In this document: in pieces, positions 31,411 to 42,339 of the stretch
Position numbering within the stretch: position 1 is the first letter of the stretch
Layout of the letters: each line of letters begins with the position of its first letter
Assembly: GCA_027577595.1 (NCBI GenBank)
Contig: JANBRJ010000123.1
Span: 1-43,633, forward strand
DNA length: 43,633 bases
Reading direction: 5' to 3'
Source: Coemansia sp. RSA 487
Lineage: Eukaryota > Kickxellomycota > Kickxellomycetes > Kickxellales > Kickxellaceae
Program-made: the position numbers and the translations under genes
Notes under the pieces: model-generated
The model's input: only the letters and a program-made list of their open reading frames with translations
Told to the model about the DNA's origin: nothing
Database searches by the model: none

Positions 31411-32862
31411 CTAGTGACGCCACGCATTGAGCATCAGCTGCTGCACGCACATCAGCGCCTCGTAGCGCACCTCGGGGAGCTCGCTGGTCATCAGATTCAT
31501 GATCCGGGTCTTTGCGCCGATGCGCGCAAGCAGCATTTTCCCGTCGGGGTTGAACTTGACGTACTGCGACAGATCGTGGCAGGCCACGGACTGCGCAGTC
31601 TCGTCTGCAGTAGGCGAGTCCAAGACGGCTGCCAGCTGGCGCACAACGCGGTGGTCGTGCTCGTCCATCTTCGACACATGCAGCTTCCAGAACTGCTCGG
31701 ACCGGTGCGCAGGGCTCCACTCGAGCTTCCCCGACGCGACCTCGTTGAGGTACTCGTCCCACGTGGTCATAACGCCGGTGTGTGCCGCCACGTCCTCGCT
31801 CAGCTTCTGGATGCTTGCACGCAAGTCCTCGTCCTTCAGGTTGCGTCCGGTTGACAGCGTCGCCAGGCACGCAGGCACCTTGGCAACCAGCATGTTTGGC
31901 ACGTTGGCTGTGGCTACAAGCGGGCCGTCCAGCATGTTGATCCACGTCTCGACCACGATCCGAATCACCTTCTCCTTGACTGCAGACCGCGCAATATCGA
32001 CCATCGTCGGGATGACGTCGTACTTTTTGTTCAGCGTCGCCGCAATCGGCTTCTCGAACGTCAGCAGCCAAAGGCAAAAGACAATCTCGTATTGCGTCTG
32101 CGGCACAGCAACGATGCCAGCAGGCGGGCGTGCCATAGAGGAGGAGTTGGAATTGGAGCTGGAATTGGAATTTCCACGCACAGTGCGTCGCAAAACATCC
32201 ACCATTTGCGCCAAGCACGATGCAGATTCGTTGTAAAGAATGGCACGAGCACGCTGCACACGCAAGGCTGACTGGATCACTTGCAGCGCAACGTCAACCA
32301 CCGACGTCAGCTCGCTACGCATGCACCGCTCCAGATACGAAAACATACGGGGGAATGCAAATCTACGCACAGCTGGAGCGCGACCGCTTGTCTGAAGCCC
32401 CACGCCGACCAGAATCCCTGCCAGAACTTTGCACGCCTTCAGGCCCAGGTAGTCGTCTTTCTTCTCGGTGCATCGGAACATCGCCTTTGTCACAGAGTCC
32501 ATGTCGTCGGCCAGCACCTTGACTGCACCGGCATCCCTTTGCACCACAAGGTCGTCGAGCATCACCAAAAGGTACTGCAAGGCATCGATGCTCGATAGCT
32601 TCTCAGTCAGCCCAACAAGCAGCGGTATAAACTGTACCAGGTTTGCCGCTTCTGCTTCTTCTCCTTCGCTCGTGTTGGTGTTGGTATGCTCCCTTTGGGA
32701 CAGCTGCTGGAATTCTTTCAGGCTAGCCAGCTCGTCACTGCTGATGAGCCCTGCGCGTGAGTATCCTTCCCAGGGAATGGGCTTTACACGAACCTTATCT
32801 GTGAACTCGTCAAAGAACTGGTTGTTCACCATGGCAAAGGGCACATCGTCTGGAACTGTCAT
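31411..32862 (-). CDS. VMA13: V-type ATPase V1 subunit H
   Basis: The reading frame is open up to 33054, but the ATG at 32862 (MTVPDDVPFAMVNNQFFDEF) is chosen: it gives 483 residues, matching yeast Vma13 (478), and the upstream codons look untranslated. Characteristic segments are VRVKPIPWEGYSRAGLIS, QYLLVMLDDLVVQ, the armadillo-like helical region (YEIVFCLWLLTFEKPIAA, DIARSAVKEKVIRIVVETW) and the C-terminal domain TTWDEYLNEVASGKLEWSP, SEQFWKLHVSKM, VACHDLSQYVKFNPDGK and MNLMTSELPEVRYEALMCVQ. Subunit H couples V1 to the membrane sector and silences free V1; it acts at the cytosolic face of the vacuole. A stretch of Ser/Asn repeats near residue 237 is a small insert relative to yeast. Confidence 0.93.
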   Translation of the reverse strand: MTVPDDVPFAMVNNQFFDEFTDKVRVKPIPWEGYSRAGLISSDELASLKEFQQLSQREHTNTNTSEGEEAEAANLVQFIPLLVGLTEKLSSIDALQYLLVMLDDLVVQRDAGAVKVLADDMDSVTKAMFRCTEKKDDYLGLKACKVLAGILVGVGLQTSGRAPAVRRFAFPRMFSYLERCMRSELTSVVDVALQVIQSALRVQRARAILYNESASCLAQMVDVLRRTVRGNSNSSSNSNSSSMARPPAGIVAVPQTQYEIVFCLWLLTFEKPIAATLNKKYDVIPTMVDIARSAVKEKVIRIVVETWINMLDGPLVATANVPNMLVAKVPACLATLSTGRNLKDEDLRASIQKLSEDVAAHTGVMTTWDEYLNEVASGKLEWSPAHRSEQFWKLHVSKMDEHDHRVVRQLAAVLDSPTADETAQSVACHDLSQYVKFNPDGKMLLARIGAKTRIMNLMTSELPEVRYEALMCVQQLMLNAWRH

Positions 32863-33059
32863 TTTGTAAGAGTATATTAATGTGAATCCAAGCGTCTTAA
32901 AATTATAAAGATGGGCTAAAGAAGCAATGCAAAGAAGAAAGAAGAGATACGGAAAAGGCACACCTTTTTCATCTGGCTTTCCCTCCCTACCACCACCACC
33001 ATCACCCACCACCATCAATGCTTTCCAAGCAAAGACCCGTGACGTAGCAGACAAAACAG

Positions 33060-36000
33060 CTACGGCTTTAGATAGAGCTTTTTTCTGCTGCTACTGGCGT
33101 GCTGCCGAGCCCACCAGCGCTTAGCAAAACGGCCCGCCGGTCCAAGCACAACCAGCCGCTCGTATGCCAGGCACAGCACAATATTGACCACACACAGTGC
33201 CCACAGCGTCCACCGGAACCTGTGCGGCAGCACGTTGTTGCCATTCGGGCTGTTGTACTCTGAGATGGACCACGTCGGGCGAGAATAGCCCAGCCCGACC
33301 AGCGAATCAGGGTCGCCGCAGTTGATGCGGAACAGGCATCCAAAGCGGTTCGGGTTGGCCAGCGTCAGCACCGAAATGGCAGCCATGAAGCCACAGTACA
33401 GAACCACCAGAATATAGTTGGTGAGCCACGTGCGGCGGTACCGGTACCCAAAGTTGTAGACGGCCGCACCATTGACGAACTGGAACAGGCAGACAATGGA
33501 GATGACCTCAGCCTCAAAGTTATCGCCCAGCAGCCACCACAGGCTGGTGTCGATGTCGCGGCTGTCAAACTCGTGGCACCGGAACCACGATTGGCGGAAC
33601 AGAAGCCCCATAATCCCAAACAGGAACGCATAGTTGATGACGGTCTGGCCCCAGATCGACGCCAGCGTGTGCACGCCGATCAGCCGCGCCGTCGGCCTGC
33701 TTGGCGCCAGCCTCCGCGCCGTCTGCGCCTGGGTCACCGCAATGCACAGCCCGACCACAATAAACGAGTCCACCATGATCCACACCGCCTGCGGGACGAT
33801 TACCGAGAAATAGAACTGCACAATCTCCAGCATGCTCATTGTCGTCGCGTAGTTGATCAGGAACTTGTATCCGGCAAGCGACGTGGCCAGCCCCGCACGA
33901 CCCTCGCGCAACAGAGCTACACACGAGCGCACAGACCGGTTGCTGCTCGAGAACGGCGACACAATGGACGCTTCCGAATCAGACAGCGCGATCCCCACGT
34001 GCGCCGCCCGCAGCGCACCGCAGTCGTTGCCGCCATCGCCGCACATCGCAGTCACTGCGCGCTCCATGTGCAAGTTCACGCACTGTACTTTGCCATGCGG
34101 CGTCATCCTTGCAAAGATCCGGATGTCCAGCAGCAGCTGTCGGATCGTTTGCGTGGCAACCAAGTGGTCGAACGCCGCTGCGGTCACCGCCAACTCGTGG
34201 CCAGAAAGCTCGTCAGCACCATGCTCGATATCGGTCTCTGTGTCGCGCCAAACAAGCTGTGCGCCGCCCTTTGCATCGGCTTGTTCGATATCCCCTAGCA
34301 GCACACGCGCACCAGCACCGACCATCCCGCATTGGCGCGCAATGTACACGCCAGTCAGCGCATTGTCTCCGGTGATCATCACCGTGCGCGTGTCGCCATC
34401 CTTGAGCTCGGCTATCGCAGTCTCTGTGTCGTGTTTGAGCTGGTTGCGGAACAGAAGCAATGACACCAGGCTGCACTGGGCCTCCAGCTCCTCACGAGGC
34501 ATACGTGCCACAGCCTGCAGGTCGTCTACGCGCCCCAGATCACGGTGCGCAAGAGCCAGCACATAGCACCCCTCCTTTGCCCACCGCGCTGTCACCGCGT
34601 CGTAGTCTGCAGGCACGGAATCGGCAGCTGCCATGCGCTTGAGTCGCTCAAACGAGCCCTTCACAAACACGTGTACGTGGCCTGTCTCCGTATCCAGAAC
34701 TGCTACAGACATCGACTGCCGCGCATGCACAAACTCAAAGCGCTTGATCACGTGCACACGGCGACCCTGTGGCGAAACGATCGTGTCAAGCCACAGCGAC
34801 GAGGCCTCTGCCGGCTCAAGCGCGCCTTGGTGCGGTTCGCTGCCGAGCTCCCACCCAGTCGCCCGGAACTGCTCGACATCGACTGGATTTCCGATAAGGT
34901 CGCCGTGAACTGCAGTCACTGCATGGCACGCGGCAAACCCGACCTGCGTGGCATCTGGCAGATGTGACATTTTGATCTCCTCAGGCTCGAACCTCCCTGC
35001 ACCGTCTATTTGCTGCACCGCAAAGTACTCGAGCCCTTCCTTCGTCAGCGTGCCGGTCTTGTCAAAGCAAAACACACGCACCTTGCCAGCCATTATGATG
35101 CGCGGCAGATCCACGCAGTATATGCGCTGGCGACGGAGCCTCTGCGCAGCGACTGACTGCCCGACAACAAGCGCGGCAGGCAGCAATGGCGACATGATCT
35201 CGCTGATCACAAAGACGCCGTAGAACCACGAGGTCACGTCATGCCCCATCAGCCATATCGTCAGCGCAAAGCCCAATCCGCCATACAAAAGCAGCAGAAG
35301 CAGCGCTACTGGCAGCTGCTCGTCAAAGACAAACGAGTATTTGGCTGGGAACAGGATGCGCTGGATCAGCTTGCCCTTATCTGTTGCGGTGCGTGTGCGC
35401 AAAACCAGTATCTCGGTGCCATCCTCCCCTTCGGCAGCGCTGGAACACTGTAGGACGCGGGTGCCTGCGTAGACAGAGTACATTTTGCCCGAATCGGCGT
35501 CAAATACAATGTTGTTATCATCTTTGAGCGGCAATTTGCGCACAGGCATCGCCTCGCCTGTAAGAGAGCTCTCGTCAACTACGATTTCCCCCCGGAGCAC
35601 ACACCCGTCGCACATGATCTCCATCCCCGACTCAACTGCTACAACATCGCCTGGTACCAGATCGGCCGTATCCAGATCAGCCCATACGTGATCTCTGCGA
35701 ACACGACATGTGCTACGATGCTCTGCCAGCGACTTTATCTTGTGCTCGCTGCGTAAGCGGATCGCAACCTTGATGAACGCAGACACGATAATGACGCCGA
35801 ACTGCACCAGCGCCATTTTGTAGTAATTGAAGTAAAACCACACGTACATGCACATCATCTGGTACAGGTAAAAGTAGCTAAACACCTCCTGCAGCATCGC
35901 CACAGGGAACAGGGGCACAGCCACGCGGATAAAGTTTTCACCCAGCTGCGCCGCACGACCCGCCGCCTCGCTGCTGCTCAGACCCTTGCGGTTGTGCAGA

Positions 36001-37307
36001 AGCTCCTTATGTGTGCTGCCCAGAGCAAACGAATTGCACTGGAATTTGCCAGAGTGCTCGCCCAGTACGTAGCGCGTGCAGTGATGCTCGATAAACGAAA
36101 CAACACCATCGTCTACTTTGGCTTTTTGCACCGGGCACGACTCAATCGCTATATTGAGCCCAAACCTGCTGATAAGTGCAGCCCGTACACGGCTTGCCAG
36201 CAATGTCAGGCGGTTATGCGTGCCTTCCATCAGAACCACTTCGTCTCTGCGCTCCTCGACTTGCACAACACGTGCGCGTGCCAGCGGACACGCGATCCGA
36301 AAGTAGTTACGGATCCGGCTCATGCACGCCAGCATCGTGATCATCCAGATCCCGCCCAGGTGCCACACGAAGATGAACACTGCCATTGATGTGTCCGAGT
36401 TTGCAAGCATTCCGTATGCAACATGGCCCTTGACGTCGCCGTAGTAGTCGGCCACAATAACTGAAAGCAGAACGATCCACCCGGCAGTCGATGCCAACGC
36501 CAGGTAGTACAGCGCTGCGCCTGCTTTGTTGCTGTCGAACCCACGCAGCAGCATAGCATCTTCATCGCCAACCACTTCATCTGACTGCGTAATGGCAGCC
36601 TTAGCGTCGCCAGCACCACTACTGCTGTCTTTATCGCTTTCGCCAGCAGACACCAAAGTAGTAGGCAGCGGAGAGCACAGCTGGTGCAATAGGTGTGCGT
36701 TTCTTTCGCGAATAGATTTGTACAGGTGCCAGAGCAAATACAGTACCAGTTCGGCACCAATGATCGCGTAAAAAGCTACACAGTAACTTTCAACAAACGT
36801 CATTCGCGGCTCTTGCGGCGTCGGACAAACGTCCCAGATTATCGCATCCGTGGCATCCGCACTCCATTCACCGATGGTGCTATTACCATCTAGCTTCCAC
36901 TCGCTTGCGCATGCCTCTTCCAGCTGCCGATCCTTGATATTCGGGTCGTACTGTTGGACGGTCACTGTTGGCGCGTAAGCAGGACACGCCTTGTACACAG
37001 TGGTCACATCTGCTGCAGTCATTCCGCAAAGACATGGATTCTCAATGCCAGCACACGATATTTGGCACGTTCCGTCGTCGCATAGCTGTTTGCCCGACGG
37101 ACATGAATCGGGTTGTAATGCTTCCGGACAATCGTCAAAGTTGCGTACGCACAGACGAGGGCAAGTGAGTCCGGGGCGTGCCAGCAAGGGGCATATGTTT
37201 CCAGATGCATCGACGCTGTTTGGAGTATTGAATGCTGGGAACGCACTGGCCGTCCCTACAAGACAGACAGCGACCGCAAAGATCGCTTCAGTTGTTCTGA
37301 ACCTCAT
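33060..37307 (-). CDS. P5B-type P-type ATPase (ATP13A/Ypk9-like) with Cys-rich N-terminus
   Basis: A start at 37307 gives 1415 residues beginning with a signal-peptide-like MRFRTTEAIFAVAVCLVGTA; the frame extends further upstream but without such a leader. Residues 24-170 form a Cys-rich lumenal/extracellular domain (CPLLARPGLTCPRLC, CDDGTCQISCAG, CLCGM). Then come membrane helices, SLTGEAMPV (actuator), ISEIMSPLLPAALVVGQ (M4), DKTGTLT with the phosphorylated Asp near residue 749, ITGDNALT, and GDGGNDCGAL near 1089. P5B pumps normally have PPALP in M4; here it reads PLLP. Members move polyamines or related cations across late-endosome/vacuole membranes. Full length, no visible damage. The substrate of this branch is not known. 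Confidence 0.85.
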   Translation of the reverse strand: MRFRTTEAIFAVAVCLVGTASAFPAFNTPNSVDASGNICPLLARPGLTCPRLCVRNFDDCPEALQPDSCPSGKQLCDDGTCQISCAGIENPCLCGMTAADVTTVYKACPAYAPTVTVQQYDPNIKDRQLEEACASEWKLDGNSTIGEWSADATDAIIWDVCPTPQEPRMTFVESYCVAFYAIIGAELVLYLLWHLYKSIRERNAHLLHQLCSPLPTTLVSAGESDKDSSSGAGDAKAAITQSDEVVGDEDAMLLRGFDSNKAGAALYYLALASTAGWIVLLSVIVADYYGDVKGHVAYGMLANSDTSMAVFIFVWHLGGIWMITMLACMSRIRNYFRIACPLARARVVQVEERRDEVVLMEGTHNRLTLLASRVRAALISRFGLNIAIESCPVQKAKVDDGVVSFIEHHCTRYVLGEHSGKFQCNSFALGSTHKELLHNRKGLSSSEAAGRAAQLGENFIRVAVPLFPVAMLQEVFSYFYLYQMMCMYVWFYFNYYKMALVQFGVIIVSAFIKVAIRLRSEHKIKSLAEHRSTCRVRRDHVWADLDTADLVPGDVVAVESGMEIMCDGCVLRGEIVVDESSLTGEAMPVRKLPLKDDNNIVFDADSGKMYSVYAGTRVLQCSSAAEGEDGTEILVLRTRTATDKGKLIQRILFPAKYSFVFDEQLPVALLLLLLYGGLGFALTIWLMGHDVTSWFYGVFVISEIMSPLLPAALVVGQSVAAQRLRRQRIYCVDLPRIIMAGKVRVFCFDKTGTLTKEGLEYFAVQQIDGAGRFEPEEIKMSHLPDATQVGFAACHAVTAVHGDLIGNPVDVEQFRATGWELGSEPHQGALEPAEASSLWLDTIVSPQGRRVHVIKRFEFVHARQSMSVAVLDTETGHVHVFVKGSFERLKRMAAADSVPADYDAVTARWAKEGCYVLALAHRDLGRVDDLQAVARMPREELEAQCSLVSLLLFRNQLKHDTETAIAELKDGDTRTVMITGDNALTGVYIARQCGMVGAGARVLLGDIEQADAKGGAQLVWRDTETDIEHGADELSGHELAVTAAAFDHLVATQTIRQLLLDIRIFARMTPHGKVQCVNLHMERAVTAMCGDGGNDCGALRAAHVGIALSDSEASIVSPFSSSNRSVRSCVALLREGRAGLATSLAGYKFLINYATTMSMLEIVQFYFSVIVPQAVWIMVDSFIVVGLCIAVTQAQTARRLAPSRPTARLIGVHTLASIWGQTVINYAFLFGIMGLLFRQSWFRCHEFDSRDIDTSLWWLLGDNFEAEVISIVCLFQFVNGAAVYNFGYRYRRTWLTNYILVVLYCGFMAAISVLTLANPNRFGCLFRINCGDPDSLVGLGYSRPTWSISEYNSPNGNNVLPHRFRWTLWALCVVNIVLCLAYERLVVLGPAGRFAKRWWARQHASSSRKKLYLKP

Positions 37308-38429
37308 TATCTTGTATAAATAAGAAAAACTACAACGAGTACAAAGAATATCAACAAGAATGTCCCTTGGGTACGAAAGACAAGAAAAAATATTATGCAA
37401 GGCGTTTAGGCTGTGACTTTTTGACAAGGAAAAAATTTAGCGCATTATTATCAGAGCTTGTAGATCTTTCTCCCGCTGCTTGTTTATCTTCTCAAGATCC
37501 GTGATTGCCCAATTTAACGGAACTTGTTGTACAATCAGAATTTCATGTTGAAAGATCGAACCATGGGAAAGGAAAGCCCCAAATCGGTAGAACAGTTCCT
37601 AATTTAATCGCCAATCCCAATTTTCATATTCACAGCTGACAAAAAAGCTAATTGGCAAAGACACATCTACATCTATCCACTGCCTCTTCAGCGTCGCTGT
37701 GATATCATATAGAGTGTGTTCAACTTGCCTGGATACAACGCTCGCACTTTATTGTGCTTATCTTCACAATACTTTAGGTGCTTTGGTACTAATTTATCGA
37801 GTCTGTAACAAAAGTAAAGACAAATAGAGAGGGAGGGGGAAAAAACGAACCAAATGTTGAATGGAAAAAAGGAAATGGTTAAATGAAGTGTGGCCACAAT
37901 GGATCTCGGAAACTGGCCATGCATACTTGTTGGTGTACCAAGCACATGGTATTCTTTGATGATACAGCGATTGCTGTGTTTTCTGTAATGTTGTCGATCT
38001 ACATGGCTGCGCATTATCCAAGATTTTGTGCAATGTTTACAGGCACCTGTTCTACAAGCCAAGATGTGGTACACATTGCACATTGTATCCTTTGTTTTCA
38101 GATCCTTTCTATAAATACACTATGCATGTTTACCTCCAATATCCTCCGTTGCACCATATCCTGCTCTGCAACTAGCCCAGAGGAGTTGCTGGAAACGGAA
38201 AGAGGTCTGCACTCGCCCGAGAATGATTGTAAAAAAAACAGCTCATCTCATTGTAGTGTTTCTTATATTTTTCGTTCGATATCATATTTTAATATAAAAG
38301 TACCAAGAAAAAGTGCTTTAAAAATCAGTGCAAGTCCCTTTAAAGTATCCTAGAGTGGGCCGGTCATGCATTCATTGTCGTCAATCCAGCCAAAATTATC
38401 TAGGGCAACTATTCTGCTGGTTCTATTCT
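37308..38429. other. Intergenic between core and accessory regions
   Basis: No gene is supported. Two antisense frames overlap (37688-38083 minus, 131 codons; 37883-38353 plus, 156 codons). Both are Cys/His-rich by composition, but neither has a motif or convincing start, and they cannot both be real. It includes the P5B ATPase upstream region. Confidence 0.4.
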
Positions 38430-41200
38430 TCAGCTGTCAGCGCATATTTGGTTGAAAATCCTGAGATAGTTTGCATAATCTCTTGATTCCCTTCTAGCAG
38501 CCTCTAGCTCCTCGGGTGATGGCCGTCTCCAGACACGCTGCTTGATGGTTACTCTGCCATCACCAATGACAACACCGATATCCAATCCACCCTTCTGTGC
38601 GTGTGAGGAATGGCGCCAGTGTACTCGGTTGTTATTATCTGATTGAGCACTTTGTAGGCCTGTTTGGTTGTATCCATTCGGCTTCCAGGCTTCTTTGGAT
38701 CGAGGCCCCCGAACCCAATTGTCACTGAGGCTGGGTTCTCCCGCCCTACAAGCTTACCGGGAATCACGAGGCGCCACTCGTACAGAGCACTTCCACCTTC
38801 GCCCTCGATGGCAACCTTAACTTCCGGTTGCCTTAGAAAACGGTCTCCAGTTAGGATCTTCGTGAGTATATAAACGCCTGGAAGATGTCTGCGCCAACTG
38901 CCTCCATTGCAACACGGGATTTGTTGCAGATATTTTGTACGACATCACTGAACTGCTTATACAACGGGCGCATATCACCGACGCAGAGGCTCTGTAGAGG
39001 CTCCTCGCGTTCCGTTCTCTGCTTAATGCTGTTTCTGCTGCTGTATATAGCCGTCTGTTGCATCTTCTCCCACACACCTAAAAGCTCTCCATTTGGAATC
39101 TTGATGGTATTAGAGCTCCGCAGCGTCAGATAACCTGTGTAGAGGAGCATGGTTATCAACTCGTTGAGCGGCTCATCTGAAAACTCTAGACTGTCGGGAA
39201 GATCGGAAGCGCAAAGCGTAATCGAATTCGCCGAGTCAGAAACTGGGCCATGAACGGGCAGATTGCGGTTTCTCACAACATACGCTGCTGGCAGGGAGGC
39301 ATCCTTGTACTCCCTAATGAGATGGAAGGCCATCTCGCCAACTATTGCCCTGTTTTTGAGTGCTACCTGGGCAATAGTGTCCCTGTTTCCCGTCAATGTC
39401 CAGAACGGTCTCGCAGCCAAATGCAGAGGCAAAGGCTTTGACAGCTCGATAAGAAAAGACACAGATGCGACTGGGTTAAACCTTCCAGCTAGCCTCCCAA
39501 TGCGATACCCTTCATACCACGCCTTCATGGTTTCCAAAATCTTAGCATCCGAGGGACTATCTGCGCCTAACCCAGTCACATTCTCTTCTTTAGCCTTTTC
39601 GATCAGGAGCTCAATTTCTTTCTCAGGAAGCCGAAATACAAATCCATGTCATGTTGCCCTACGTAATTGCTTTCCGCTGTGGTGTTTACAAGAAGAGGCA
39701 TATAAACTATGTTGTCGACGCTGGAAGACAACTGCCCAAGGTTGATGCTGTGAACGCCCACCGGCATCCCTGCAACGAGATTAGCATTCCCCTACATTGA
39801 AGAATAATAAAACAAAACAAGTATTACACATCTTATAAGAATATCCAAAGATAACTTAGAGAAGCACACTATGCAAAGTCCCTCCCCACATACTTGCCTT
39901 GAATATCAAACTAAGGAGGCGGATGTAGGCTCCTTGCGCCTCAGCTTCCCAGGGCTTGTCTTGAAGTCGGACCAGCAGGACGTCATATTCGTCAATGAGA
40001 ACAATGTACTCGCTCCGATAATGCTTCTTTAAAAACGCTGCAAGTGCCTTGAACAAATCGAACGCCAAATCTGGATATTTCAACCACTCATCCATGGAGG
40101 AAGCCAGAGGGTCATTAAATGATCTGCGTGCCTGCTTTAGCTCGTCATATCCCTCTTTCGCTTGCTGAGGAAAATGCTGGCCATTCGTCCTTTTAAGCCA
40201 TTTGTAAACAGCGTCGTCAAAACAGCGAGCAAGGCTTTTATCGAACGAGCCAGGTGCGCTACCACTAACATTCTATCATTTTGACTTTTTTTTTCATCGC
40301 AGAGAACAAAGCAGTATTAAAACAAATGCAAAGAATAGACAGGGCGCAAAAGCAATACAATGTTTAGATACTTGCCTTGAGGTCAATGCGAATGACTGGG
40401 TACTTGCAAAAGTGCTTGTTGTAAAACTCTTTCTCAGTCTCGTATAGCAGCTTGTTTTTAAAAAAGCTCTTCGCAGACACTGCGGCACTTGAATTCGTCA
40501 AGAATATCATCGACGGGAGTGCTATCGGCGCTATTTGGTACGTTGAAGAACTCTTCTACGATCGAGAGACTGAACGTCTTTCCAAAAAGCCTCGGCAAGC
40601 AAACACAAATCGGTGATTCTTTGGCCTCGAATAACGCTTTGCAGATAAGCGTTTTGCCAACAATGATGCCTAATCGTTGTTCCAAGCTCTTGAAATCGCT
40701 ACCAAGCAGAATTCTCCTTCCTGAAACCTTTGACGGAGCTACAAAGGTTATACTCATTGTGTAAAAACAAAGCATAAACATCAATATATGTAGAGAGAAA
40801 GACATAGTACTGATCAAACAATATGAGGATATGCTTGCATTACAAAGGTACTTACGCAGTGGTTTTGGATTTTCTGACCAATGTTCTGGCGTCGCCCTAG
40901 AACTATCCGGTTCCAACTGTGTTGAATAGGATCGATGCACGCTTTCAACCAGCGACGTATTTTCATTAGCGGCTTCTAACTCGTCTGCCCTTTTGCACTT
41001 TACCACGCCTTGTTCGCCATCACTGCTCGGCTCATGGAATGACATGGTAGTGGACACATCTCTTGTTTGGCGTGGTGGTGGATGTTGACTGCCAGAACTG
41101 GTGCTACTATCGTTGTCATTTATACCACTTTCCCTGGGGCATTTGTTAAGGGTTGGCTGGGAATCGCTGGCTTGTGCTCTGCGCTTGCCCTTTTGCGAGT
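38430..41200 (-). pseudogene. AAA-ATPase-like / PD-(D/E)XK-family protein, copy 3 (diverged, broken)
   Basis: This is a distant relative of copies 1 and 2. A Ser-rich polar leader (...ESGINDNDSSTSSGSQ...) ends at 40856, where a 117-bp GT-AG intron leads to exon 40738 (PSKVSGRRILLGSDF, matching copy 1 RISGRTIQLG). The core has LPRLFGKTFSLS (P-loop-like) and YIVLIDEYDVLL (Walker B), both better preserved than in copy 2. The C-terminal half includes MKAWYEGYRIG, RPFWTLTGNRD and LNELITMLLYTGYLTL, then a tail ending ...SPEELEAARRESRDYANYL. The conserved track changes frame about four times, so it is unlikely to make a full protein. Introns after VIRIDLK and AYIRLLSLIFK sit where copy 1 has introns but carry GC donors. 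The true start is uncertain. Confidence 0.75.
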
Positions 41201-42339
41201 AAGAATATTTTATTTTTAGTAAGAATAACTGGTGCAAATAATGTCGTTGTTTGCAAGAAAATCTTAAAGCAAAAAAAAAAACGTTAATATAGCCAAAAAT
41301 ACTGGAGAAAACGAAAAAAAAAAAGTTTTGCAAAATATCAAGGCTTATTTATATCAAGCCAAACAAAATACGCACCACAGTTCGCGTCATGCACAAAGGA
41401 TCTCTCCAACGGATGCGCTGAATAAGCAACTGTGTGGATTGGAGCAGAGCGGTCAGCACATGGAACAATTTGAGCTACAGGCTGAACATGAAATGGAAGT
41501 GGACAGAGGGGAAAAACCACCAGCCGTTACAGATGCCAAACCTACGCAGGGAAATAAATGAATGACAGTCAACTATTGCGCCCAAGAACGGCAGTAAGAC
41601 AGAGAGGATAAACAACAAAGCTACCACCAGAAAGGCTCAATGGCGACAGATCTAGAAGATTTCCTGGCACTGGAAAACAACCGCCCAATCAGACTCTGGC
41701 TGGGATCGCTCCTAGTTGCCCCTGTCCACGCTATACGCACATATGATGCTGGAGCTTTTGCTGACAAAAATACATGGCGACATGTGTATAAAGTTTTACT
41801 GATATTTTCAGAGATTAGGTTAAAATTTGTTTACCTTTTTTTGTGTTCATTTGGCTCCAGCAAGCCTGACTGATTTTCCCTGTCTCTGTAGCTGCAACAC
41901 ACGTGGGTCGGACAATTGGCCACCAGCAATTTGGGAAGGTGAGTAAATCCTTTTTCCCGCGTTATCTTGCCAACATTTTGGTATTAATAGGGATTCCTCC
42001 TGCCTTTTACGAATTTGTAATTTTTCAAAGTCACTTTTTGGCTGAAAGTCAAAAACGATCGATTCACCTCCAAAATAAAAGGAAGCACTTTCTTGTGATG
42101 CTTTATATTGCAACTATTGGACCTTCCATTCTTCATTTTCTTCGTTTTTTCTGTGAAACCCATTCTTGCTTTGGCTCCTTTTCCCTGTTTGAGAACTTTG
42201 TACACTTTTTTTTACCCAACGCCAGTCACAAGCTCTCTTTCTTTTTCCGTCAGTCCCTTTTTCTTTTCATTTCTTTTTCTTTTGTTAATTTGGCCTGCTT
42301 TCGTTTAAATTCTCTGATACCGTTAGTCCAGCCTTGTTA
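41201..42339. other. Upstream region of the Q/S-rich gene; possible extra 5' exons
   Basis: A plus-strand frame at 41640 (MATDLEDFLALENNRPIRLWLG) looks protein-like for about 50 codons. A tctctgtag acceptor at 41891, a GTGAGT donor at 41938 and an acceptor at 42326 could link it in frame to the ORF at 42340. The first donor would have to be weak (GTGTAT near 41784), so this 5' extension is only a possibility. The other frames here are T-rich and not convincing. Confidence 0.3.

Noticed and set aside
32863-33054. N-terminal extension of VMA13
   Set aside because: The extra codons are not like any V-ATPase subunit H, and the ATG at 32862 gives the usual length.
37688-38353. Two overlapping Cys/His-rich antisense frames
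   Set aside because: They are mutually exclusive, without motif or splice support; likely chance in a 1.1-kb intergenic region.
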